A stretch of 64,000 nucleotides of DNA from contig CAZHDW010000002.1 of NCBI GenBank assembly GCA_964531265.1, positions 62,001-126,000 on the forward strand. The letters are read 5' to 3'. The position numbers and the translations under genes were made by a program. The DNA is from Hominenteromicrobium sp964531265. GTDB lineage: Bacteria; Bacillota; Clostridia; Oscillospirales; Acutalibacteraceae. The notes under the pieces were generated by a model, which made no database searches, had not been told where the DNA came from, and worked only from the letters and a program-made list of their open reading frames with translations. This document shows positions 58,701 to 64,000 of the stretch, piece by piece. Within the stretch, counting starts at the first letter, position 1. Each line of letters begins with the position of its first letter.

Positions 58701-59531
58701 GGTTGCCATATCCATGAGGGAAACAGGCTTATCACGGCCAACATACAGCTCTTCTCTTGCTGCAAAATACTCACCGAGTGCCTTCTCTATAGCAGCGCTC
58801 AGCTTACCCTTTTCGATCTCAATCTTGTTGAGACGTGTAAGGAAGGTGGTGTGGCGGCAATGGTCACTCCAATATGTATCGATCACGCGAAGCTCCGTAA
58901 CAGTCGGGTCGCGGTGCTCCTCATCGCGGAAATAGTCGCGGCAAAATGCAAGGTCTGCAAGGGTCATTGCAAAGCCCATGGTAGCATAGTAGTCTGCAAG
59001 CTCCTTCTCATTCCATGTAATCATGCCCTCAACGCGCTTTACGTCCTCAGGAACATCGATCTTCATATCAAGGGATTCAGGCTTTTCCATGGAAGCCAGT
59101 CTGGACTCCACCGGGTTCACCACATATGCCTTGATCCTGTCCATTTCCTCATCTGTCAGCTCGCCCTTTATAGCGATGACCTTTGCATAGGCTACCTGCG
59201 GACGCTCGCCCTGTGTCAGGAGCTGTACGCACTGGGAAGCCGAGTCTGCGCGCTGGTCATACTGGCCGGGCAGGAACTCTGTTGCAAACACCTTGTAGTC
59301 CTCAGATACCGTATAATTCTCATCATACACGTTATCCACATTCGGCTCAGAGAGAACTGTGCGGGCCGCCGCCTCAAATTCTTCTCCGGAAAGACCGGAA
59401 ACATCGTAACGGTTCAGGATACGAAGCTCCTCAATTGCCTTAAGGCCGAGATTATCACGAAGATCCGCCATCATATGACGTGCCTCGACATCAAAGCCCT
59501 TCCTTTTCTCCACAAATACGCGTGTGACCAT
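55764..59531 (-). CDS. purL: Phosphoribosylformylglycinamidine synthase, single-chain type
   Basis: A 1255-residue enzyme for the fourth step of purine synthesis (FGAR + glutamine + ATP to FGAM). The long form joins synthetase and glutaminase. Segments: D-T-Y-W-S-D-H-C-R-H-T-T-F (~residue 205), F-K-N-E-T-H-N-H-P-T-E-I-E-P-F-G-G-A, G-G-K-D-S-M-S-G, then the C-terminal amidotransferase with F-P-G-T-N-C-E-I-D, G-I-C-N-G-F-Q (Cys nucleophile) and P-V-S-H-G-E-G. This clostridial version is distinct from the short PurL/PurS/PurQ complex of Bacillus. I start at ATG 59531, with GGAGG upstream. No other pur genes are adjacent. Confidence 0.97.
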   Translation of the reverse strand: MVTRVFVEKRKGFDVEARHMMADLRDNLGLKAIEELRILNRYDVSGLSGEEFEAAARTVLSEPNVDNVYDENYTVSEDYKVFATEFLPGQYDQRADSASQCVQLLTQGERPQVAYAKVIAIKGELTDEEMDRIKAYVVNPVESRLASMEKPESLDMKIDVPEDVKRVEGMITWNEKELADYYATMGFAMTLADLAFCRDYFRDEEHRDPTVTELRVIDTYWSDHCRHTTFLTRLNKIEIEKGKLSAAIEKALGEYFAAREELYVGRDKPVSLMDMATIGTKMLKKQGLVDNLDESDEINACSIEVPVEIDGQTEQWLVQFKNETHNHPTEIEPFGGAATCLGGAIRDPLSGRAYVYQAMRVTGSGDPTIPFKDTLKGKLPSRKITTGAAAGYSSYGNQIGLATGQVTELYDPGYVAKRMEIGAVIGASPKANVVRMEPVPGDIIVLLGGATGRDGCGGATGSSKAHTLESIEVCGAEVQKGNPPTERKIQRLFRNPEVSTLIKRCNDFGAGGVCVAIGELAPGLEIDLNKVPKKYEGLDGTELAISESQERMAVVLDPKDVEKFRAKAQEENLDAQVVAVVTAEPRLKMEWRGDRVVDLSRAFLDTNGVTQNADAYITAPDENNNYRNAVPKCLEGKKLAQAFADNLSRLEVCGQKGLSERFDASIGAGTVLMPFAGKYQLTPEDAMVAKIPVLTGETDDATAMAYGYIPGIARFSPFHGAAYAVVESLSKLVAVGADPMQSRLTFQEYFERLHDKPERWGKPAAALLGALTAQLNMGLPSIGGKDSMSGSFEDLDVPPTLVSFAVTMTKASATISGAFKEAGNRAVLLPIPVDEDTQLPNWEALKAFYGDVLAMIEDGAIVSAHVVKEGGAAAAVAKMAFGNKFGFKFSDEAQSAELLFAPQAGSLVVEVPLAALKDVTENLNSVVLGTVTETGKVEIDGAELDVEELIEVWNGKLEKIFANKAETVAVEYDVPLSNEKYTGSPVIKTAKPKVFIPVFPGTNCEIDTKRAFEKAGAETEILVVQNLSAKDIEYTIDRMEKAIRSSQIIMIPGGFSGGDEPEGSGKFIATTFRNPKIAQAVTDLLDTRDGLVLGICNGFQALIKLGLVTYGKITELKDNDPTLTFNTLGRHVSRMVYTRVTNTKSPWLSGVNAGDVFAIPVSHGEGRFVADDAALKMLMANGQIATQYTTPCGKVSGDITWNPNGSVCGIEGITSPDGRVFGKMGHSERKGNNLYFNVPGEKDQQIFESGVRYFK

Positions 59532-59583
59532 ATTTCCTCCATTCTGCCGCAGTGCGGCAACTATGAAAAAGCATTCTGAGTTT

Positions 59584-59612
59584 ATTTTATCACAATCCAT
59601 CCCAATACGCAA
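59584..59612 (-). promoter_or_regulatory. purL promoter
   Basis: TTGCGT (59607-59612), 17-bp spacer, TAAAAT (59584-59589). Confidence 0.6.
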
Positions 59613-59624
59613 ATACATTTGCGT
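59607..59624. promoter_or_regulatory. Pur-box-like operator palindrome
   Basis: ACGCAAATACATTTGCGT has perfect 8-bp arms around a 2-bp centre and covers the purL -35. The outer ACGCAAA/TTTGCGT arms equal those of the E. coli PurR (LacI-family) box, with a centre two bases longer. Confidence 0.55.
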
Positions 59625-59717
59625 GAAAACATCATACAGTATTAGCATTTCTTTCTATATGTTCTATACAAAAATTTGCCTGCCGCGCCTTTTCTTCCCC
59701 ATCTCGGCTCAAAGTTC

Positions 59718-59746
59718 TTGTTTTCCCAGTCCCGTCCTGCTATAAT
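59718..59746 (+). promoter_or_regulatory. Promoter of the GH78 gene
   Basis: TTGTTT (59718-59723), 17-bp spacer, TATAAT (59741-59746). Confidence 0.7.
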
Positions 59747-59758
59747 TCAGTAAAGCAA

Positions 59759-59773
59759 TGCAGTATAACTGCA
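59759..59773. promoter_or_regulatory. Possible operator of the GH78 gene
   Basis: TGCAGTATAACTGCA is a palindrome of 6-bp arms and 3-bp centre about six bases after the predicted transcription start. Confidence 0.4.
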
Positions 59774-59795
59774 ACTGAAAGGAACAGTACGGATC

Positions 59796-61841
59796 ATGCT
59801 GAATAACGGAAAATGGATATGGGTCAATGACCGTTGCAAAGACAAAAATGTATATGCCGATTTTGTACAGCCACTTACACTGTCCGCAGGACAGCCTCTC
59901 ACCCTTGAGATAAGTGTCGACGGCAACTATGCGGTCTACATGAACGAACGATTTGTAAACAGCGGTCAGTACCCGGATTACCCCGAATACAAGGTGTACG
60001 ACCGTCTCGACCTCAGCGATTTTGTGACGGAGGGCGAGAACCGACTTCTGATACGCGTGTGGCATCCCGGCGAGGATCATTTCTCCTACCGCGCAGAGCC
60101 GGCAGGTCTCATCTATGCCGTATACTCCGGCGAGGATGTGCTTGCCGTAAGCGACGAGAGCACGCTCTCCGCAATTAACACGTGCTTTAAGAATGGGGAT
60201 ATCTGGAATATCACAGGTCAGCTCGGGTATTCATTCGCCTATGATGCACGTCATGAGGATGATGAGTTGCCGTTTGAAAATTCAACAACAGTGAACAGGG
60301 CGTGTGAGCTTTTCGAAAGGCCTATAAAGAAACTGACGATAGGCGAGCGTCTGCCGTCAAAGCTCATAAATCTCGGTACCTTTACGGAAAAGTCTTATGA
60401 TTCCATGGGCCGTAGAATGCACAATGCCGCCTTATCTGCCAAATATTGGGGGCCGGACTCCATTTTCACGCCCGATACCGTATTTGAGCGTGGGAATGAC
60501 GATGACGGAATTTACTTCATTTTCGATCTCGGCGCAGAGCAGGTTGGCTTTGCTGATATGGAGCTTGAGGTGCCCGAGGATACACTGATTCTCTGTGGAT
60601 GGGGCGAGCACCTGCACGACCTGAGAGTTCGAACCGCCGCCGGAAGCCGCAGCTTTGTATTTGAATACCACGCAAAAGCCGGCAAAAACCACTTTTTCAT
60701 GCCGTTCAGAAGGCTCGGACTCCGCTATTTGCAGCTTCATGTATATGCCCCGAGTGTGAAGATAGCCTACGCCGGGATACGTCCGACTACCTATCCCGTG
60801 GATGAGCATCCGCTGTACATAAGGGACGGCCTGCACCGCAGGATTTACAGTGTCTGCACTCAGACCCTCCGTCACTGTATGCACGACCACTATGAGGACA
60901 CACCCTGGCGTGAGCAGGGGCTCTACACCATGGATTCCAGAAACGAAATTCTTTGCGGCTATGATGTATTCCATGAGACGGATTTTCCGAAGGCCTGTCT
61001 CAGACTGATAGCCCTCGGTGTCCGTGAGGACGGTCTGTGCGAGCTCTGCTCCCCTGCACGTGCGCCAATAACCATTCCGTCCTTCTCAGCGATATGGCTC
61101 ATGGAGCTTTCGGAGTACCTCGACCATACCGGAGACGGGGATTTTCTCCGCGAGATGCTCCCCTATGCCGCGAGGGTAGCTGACAGCTTTTTAAGGCATA
61201 TCGAACCGAATACCGGGCTTATCACAGCCTATACGGATAAGAAGTACTGGAACTTCTATGAATGGCAGGACGGTCTAAGCGGTGGCTATGGTGTTGAAGA
61301 CCCGAACGATTTGACCTATGATGCTCCCCTGTGCGCAGTTGTTTCCCTCGGCTTACAGGCCATGGAAAGCATTTGCAAAAGGCTCAGTGTCCCCGGTGAG
61401 AAATACCGCGACGCATGGCAGGGACTGAACGCCGCTGCCGAGGCTGCATTCTGGAACGGCGACTTCTACAGCACCTATCGCAGAGTCTCAAGCGGTGAAC
61501 TGTTCCACGGCGCTCAGCTCACCCAAGCACTTATGCTCTGCTGCGGAACTTGTCCGGCGGAAAAGCAGGAAAAGCTGCGTGGACTGCTTAAGAGTAATGA
61601 ATTGCTGCCAATAACGCTCAGCTACAGCATTTTCAAATATGACGCGATAATGACCGACCCCGATAATTTCGACTGGATGATGAACGATATTGCCGACATC
61701 TGGGGAAATATGCTCTTCAACGGGGCTACGACCTTCTGGGAAACCGCAGTCGGACAGGGGGATTTTCAAAATGCGGGAAGCCTGTGCCATGGCTGGTCGG
61801 CTGTTCCGCTGCATCTCTACCATAAATACGGAACTCCGTAA
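59796..61841 (+). CDS. GH78-type alpha-L-rhamnosidase-like protein
   Basis: A 681-residue protein without a signal peptide. N-terminal ~300 residues are beta-sandwich modules (W-I-W-V-N-D opening; I-S-V-D-G-N-Y-A-V-Y-M-N). The (alpha/alpha)6 barrel begins ~residue 345, with H-Y-E-D-T-P-W-R-E-Q-G-L-Y-T-M-D-S-R (~residues 365-382), the acidic catalytic segment typical of GH78, and W-N-F-Y-E-W near residue 485. It should remove rhamnose or a related deoxysugar from imported glycosides; some family members have other specificities. AAAGGAAC precedes ATG. It is followed directly by a decayed gene. Confidence 0.87.
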   Translation: MLNNGKWIWVNDRCKDKNVYADFVQPLTLSAGQPLTLEISVDGNYAVYMNERFVNSGQYPDYPEYKVYDRLDLSDFVTEGENRLLIRVWHPGEDHFSYRAEPAGLIYAVYSGEDVLAVSDESTLSAINTCFKNGDIWNITGQLGYSFAYDARHEDDELPFENSTTVNRACELFERPIKKLTIGERLPSKLINLGTFTEKSYDSMGRRMHNAALSAKYWGPDSIFTPDTVFERGNDDDGIYFIFDLGAEQVGFADMELEVPEDTLILCGWGEHLHDLRVRTAAGSRSFVFEYHAKAGKNHFFMPFRRLGLRYLQLHVYAPSVKIAYAGIRPTTYPVDEHPLYIRDGLHRRIYSVCTQTLRHCMHDHYEDTPWREQGLYTMDSRNEILCGYDVFHETDFPKACLRLIALGVREDGLCELCSPARAPITIPSFSAIWLMELSEYLDHTGDGDFLREMLPYAARVADSFLRHIEPNTGLITAYTDKKYWNFYEWQDGLSGGYGVEDPNDLTYDAPLCAVVSLGLQAMESICKRLSVPGEKYRDAWQGLNAAAEAAFWNGDFYSTYRRVSSGELFHGAQLTQALMLCCGTCPAEKQEKLRGLLKSNELLPITLSYSIFKYDAIMTDPDNFDWMMNDIADIWGNMLFNGATTFWETAVGQGDFQNAGSLCHGWSAVPLHLYHKYGTP

Positions 61842-61887
61842 TACAGCGCTTGCCGAATAATATATCTATTCAAGGGAGAGAGTTGTT

Positions 61888-62665
61888 ATGTTTAAAAACA
61901 TTACACTGGAGGTCAGCCTCAAGCCGTTCAAACGGACGGATGAGGACTACATCCGATCCGCCGATTATGACCTACGGCATTTTGAAGAGGATAGTCACTA
62001 TCCTGAAGCAGGAGGGCAATCGCCTCTTCTCGGACTCAAAAATCACTGTCGGTGAAACATTTGATATAGGCCCGGAATTCACCGTGGGCGGCGCTCAATG
62101 ACGATTTCGGTCTTGAGCTCATGGGACATATGACGCGCATTTACGGCTATCCGGCTATCATATTTCTCATAAAAAGCTCTGCGAGTCCGCTAAGGTGCCG
62201 ACAATGACAGTGTCGAGATTCGAAAACGGTTATTTCTTCTCGGTATATAACACCAACACGACCACCGAGACACAGCTTCGCTTCCCACTGGGCGCGCCGA
62301 TATTCCTTGGCGAAGAGACCGAGTTGCGCAACGGCGGTGCGGTATACCGTTTTGCACGCAGTGAGCACAGAGAATGCCGCTTCTTCATCGTACAGAAAAG
62401 CGGTGTGGTCGGTGCAAGAGAGCGCACACCAGTAAACGCTCTTGTCAGACGCAGGATAAAGCTTTACGGTCTGGAGGACGCCACCGTATACTTCTTCCCG
62501 GAAACCGAAAACGCGCACAAGGCACGCGCCAGCCTGATCGGTGATTACAGCGATATCACGCCGGAGTACGACGACCGCTTCACCATTGTCAACGACAAAA
62601 GCTGCGGAACCTATCTTTACGCAGAGCATGTCACGGGCGAGCTCGACTTTTTCATGATGCGCTGA
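61888..62665 (+). pseudogene. Decayed gene of unknown function behind the GH78 gene
   Basis: The gene begins soundly (GGGAGAG, ATG 61888, then F-K-N-I-T-L-E-V-S-L-K-P-F-K-R-T-D-E-D-Y-I-R) but continuity is lost after ~25 codons. A segment with I-V-T-I-L-K-Q-E and K-I-T-V-G-E-T-F-D-I-G-P-E-F follows in another frame to a stop at 62101, a short piece with L-N-D-D-F-G-L-E-L-M-G-H-M in a third, and an open 156-codon C-terminal part from 62195. The pieces look like one protein in the right order with internal deletions. The intact family is, as I recall it, a conserved clostridial protein of unknown function found near glycosidases. Confidence 0.75.
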
Positions 62666-62680
62666 GTTCAAATAACAGAC

Positions 62681-62714
62681 AAAAGACCCGAGCCGAGGCT
62701 TGGGTCTTCATTTT
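62681..62714. terminator. Bidirectional terminator between two pseudogenes
   Basis: AAGACCC(G)AGCC / GGCT(T)GGGTCTT stem, ending CATTTTA rightward and GTCTGTTATTT leftward. Confidence 0.75.
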
Positions 62715-62722
62715 ATGTATCG

Positions 62723-63356
62723 TTATTCCTTATTTTCGTTATCAAGCTGCTTTCTGCTCAGTGCGACCGAATGCTTTATCGGCTTCCACTCAACATGTCC
62801 GGAAATGGCGATCAGCATTGATACTGCAAAGGTAAATATGAATATCGGGAAGGTCAGCACGCCGAGCCAGCGCTTTGCCGCCGAAGCACATATGCGCTTT
62901 CGCTGAGTTATGCACGTAACAGCGCCGACAAACCACAGTGTGCACATCGAACACGAAGAAGCCGTCAAACGCATCCTCGCCATATTCCTCGCAGATGCAA
63001 TTCATCAGGAAGTTCAGCGCATAGCCCTTTCCAACGGTATAAGCATACTGCCTTTCATAGACATGTGCACCGGCCTTTTCGGCCACTTCCGCTGTCATAT
63101 CCGTACAATTATCCGCTACAACGAATATATCCAAAAGCTCCTGCGGATATCTCTGTTCCTTAATACTTTCAATGAGCTGAGCGATGACCGATTCCTCATT
63201 TCTGGCCGCTATGAGCACTGCATAGCGATGCCTCTCTCCGATCGGAAATCTCCTCCTGCGCTTCAAAAACGCCACGATCAGATAGACCGCCTGATAAGCA
63301 TAGCACACCATGAACATCAGCGAGATAAAAAAGTTAATATTGGCTAAAGTCTCCAA
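62723..63356 (-). pseudogene. GT2 glycosyltransferase pseudogene with internal deletion
   Basis: A TTG start (63356) with GGAGG upstream opens a good GT2 N-terminus: one membrane helix, V-L-I-A-A-R-N-E-E-S-V-I, V-V-A-D-N-C-T-D-M-T and F-D-G-F-F-V-F-D (~residue 135), where the D-x-D motif should follow. Instead the frame jumps to unrelated sequence and stops at 62790. In another frame (62723-~62880) lies the family's C-terminal part, with F-P-I-F-I-F-T-F-A-V-S-M-L and V-E-W-K-P-I-K-H. The middle, about 200 residues with the acceptor and Q-x-x-R-W motifs, is missing. The product cannot be an active transferase. Confidence 0.85.
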
Positions 63357-63554
63357 TTCACTCTGCCTCCTTTTTCATATTCCGACAATCTCCTTTGTCC
63401 TGCTCCTTGACTGCATTATAACCCCCACTTATTGCAGAAAAAATAGAGCTGACCCATTCTTATGAGTTTCGTAAGAATCGACAGAATTTCGAAAGAAGTT
63501 CGTAAAGTGCTAACCCCCGGCACAGTCCATGCACCGAAAACTCGAAACATTCGT
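63357..63554. other. Intergenic stretch without recognised gene
   Basis: About 200 bp upstream of the GT2 pseudogene. I see only three scattered TTCGTAA copies (within 63465-63556), and no ORF with a ribosome binding site, promoter of good quality or stable RNA. Confidence 0.5.
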
Positions 63555-63592
63555 AAAAAATAAAAAAGTCTCCGTCCGAAAGGACGAAGACT
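63555..63592 (-). terminator. Terminator of tRNA-Val
   Basis: AGTCTTCGTCC/GGACGGAGACT stem with a 4-nt loop followed leftward by TTTTTTATTTTTTACG. Confidence 0.92.
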
Positions 63593-63595
63593 CTT

Positions 63596-63672
63596 TGGTG
63601 GGCGCTAACGGACTTGAACCGCTGACCCCCTGCACGTCAAGCAGGTGCTCTAGCCAGCTGAGCTAAGCGCCC
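63596..63672 (-). tRNA. tRNA-Val (anticodon GAC)
   Basis: A 77-nt cloverleaf including encoded CCA: acceptor GGGCGCT/AGCGCCC, D-arm AGCTCAGCTGGCTAGAGC, anticodon stem CCTGC/GCAGG with loop TTGACGT (anticodon GAC), and T-loop GGTTCAAGTCC. Discriminator A. Confidence 0.95.
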
Positions 63673-63819
63673 AATTACTGTTGCTCAAGTATTATATAAC
63701 ATTCTTTAAGAAAATGCAAGTCTTTTTTTCAAAAAATTGCTTTTAATTTTGTTTTCATGGTATGTACTTGCGGAAAAATACAGTTCTCGAAAAAATTTTT
63801 AAAAAATTGAAAAATAGGG

Positions 63820-63848
63820 TTGACTTTTCTCTTATATGGCGTTATAAT
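63820..63848 (+). promoter_or_regulatory. Promoter of tRNA-Arg
   Basis: TTGACT (63820-63825), 17-bp spacer, TATAAT (63843-63848), 24 bases before the tRNA. Confidence 0.85.
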
Positions 63849-63871
63849 AATCAAGCTGTTAAAACAGTTGT

Positions 63872-63948
63872 GCGCTGGTAGCTCAGCTGGATAGAGTGAC
63901 TGGCTACGAACCAGTAGGTCAGGGGTTCGAGTCCCTTCCAGCGCGCCA
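63872..63948 (+). tRNA. tRNA-Arg (anticodon ACG)
   Basis: A 77-nt cloverleaf with encoded CCA: acceptor GCGCTGG/CCAGCGC, D-arm AGCTCAGCTGGATAGAGT, anticodon stem ACTGG/CCAGT with loop CTACGAA (anticodon ACG, expected to be edited to ICG), T-loop GGTTCGAGTCC. Discriminator G. Confidence 0.96.
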
Positions 63949-63950
63949 AG

Positions 63951-63985
63951 AAAAACCTCTTTGTCGAATGACAGAGAGGTTTTTT
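63951..63985 (+). terminator. Terminator of tRNA-Arg
   Basis: AAAACCTCTTTGTC/GACAGAGAGGTTTT stem (4-nt loop) ending in TTTTTTG. Confidence 0.9.
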
Positions 63986-64000
63986 GTTTGGTCAAATCCA

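Noticed and set aside
63465..63556. Three TTCGTAA copies as a regulatory repeat
   Set aside because: Spacing is irregular and the adjoining gene is a pseudogene; chance is the simplest explanation.
63729..63995. Leftward 88-codon frame containing G-T-R-T-P-D-L-L-V-R-S-Q-S-L-Y-P-A-E-L-P-A
   Set aside because: It is the antisense of tRNA-Arg plus its terminator; this peptide is a well-known false prediction at such tRNA genes.
1..64000. CRISPR arrays, insertion sequences, prophage or integrative elements
   Set aside because: No direct-repeat array, transposase, integrase, phage structural gene or tRNA-flanking duplication was seen.

Overview
The window looks like chromosome of an endospore-forming Clostridia-type Firmicute, most likely a gut Oscillospiraceae/Ruminococcaceae relative. 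Signs of this are a spoIIGA-sigE pair, a BofA-type protein, a SpoVB-type flippase, strong GGAGG ribosome binding sites, many GTG/TTG starts, near-consensus housekeeping promoters with 17-bp spacers, a tetrahydrofolate riboswitch of the type known from this group, and a LexA box of the Bacillus type. Base composition is near 50% GC. I see no phage, integrase, insertion sequence, CRISPR array or rRNA. The content is largely core genome, with a decayed stretch near the right end.

Layout. 1-1.2 kb: end of a glycolipid-type glycosyltransferase fused to a Nudix domain. 1.2-4.6 kb (leftward): an SOS operon of dinB, a radical SAM protein and a DUF4130-type partner, with a LexA box inside a perfect promoter. 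4.7-7.6 kb (rightward): small zinc-ribbon membrane protein, Gfo/Idh/MocA oxidoreductase, AI-2E-family permease. 7.6-8.9 kb: NagZ-like lipoprotein. 8.9-11.9 kb: spoIIGA-sigE, then an M18 aminopeptidase. 12.0-22.7 kb: a long leftward run (SpoVB/MurJ flippase, ABC exporter, aldo/keto reductase, murD, rnr, a 59-residue BofA-like gene, nagA, membrane protein). 22.8-23.9 kb: queT with a structured leader (candidate preQ1 riboswitch) and feoA. 24-31.6 kb: GH109-like oxidoreductase, enolase, M23 endopeptidase, GH38 mannosidase, metallophosphoesterase. 31.6-38.2 kb: folT under a THF riboswitch, LTA-synthase-like protein, heterodimeric ABC exporter.

38.3-43.3 kb (rightward): nucleoside phosphorylase, left-handed beta-helix protein, then an FHA-FtsW/RodA fusion overlapping a short class B penicillin-binding protein. 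43.4-50.9 kb: HtrA protease, an ECF S-component plus amidohydrolase pair, HAD phosphatase, NCS2 purine permease, SSS symporter. 51-54.5 kb: secA with an overlapping GNAT acetyltransferase. 54.5-59.6 kb: purL then alr, leftward, behind a promoter overlapped by a pur-box-like palindrome. 59.7-63.4 kb: GH78-type rhamnosidase and two pseudogenes with internal deletions. 63.6-64 kb: tRNA-Val(GAC) and tRNA-Arg(ACG).

Together the genes emphasise envelope building and recycling (murD, alr, FtsW/PBP, LTA synthase, NagZ, NagA, M23, SpoVB), sporulation control, glycan use (GH38, GH78, GH109-like), cofactor and purine uptake under RNA control, and SOS DNA repair. The least described items are the FHA-FtsW/PBP pair, the glycosyltransferase-Nudix fusion, the SOS-controlled radical SAM pair, the folT-phosphoesterase unit behind a THF riboswitch, and the queT leader.
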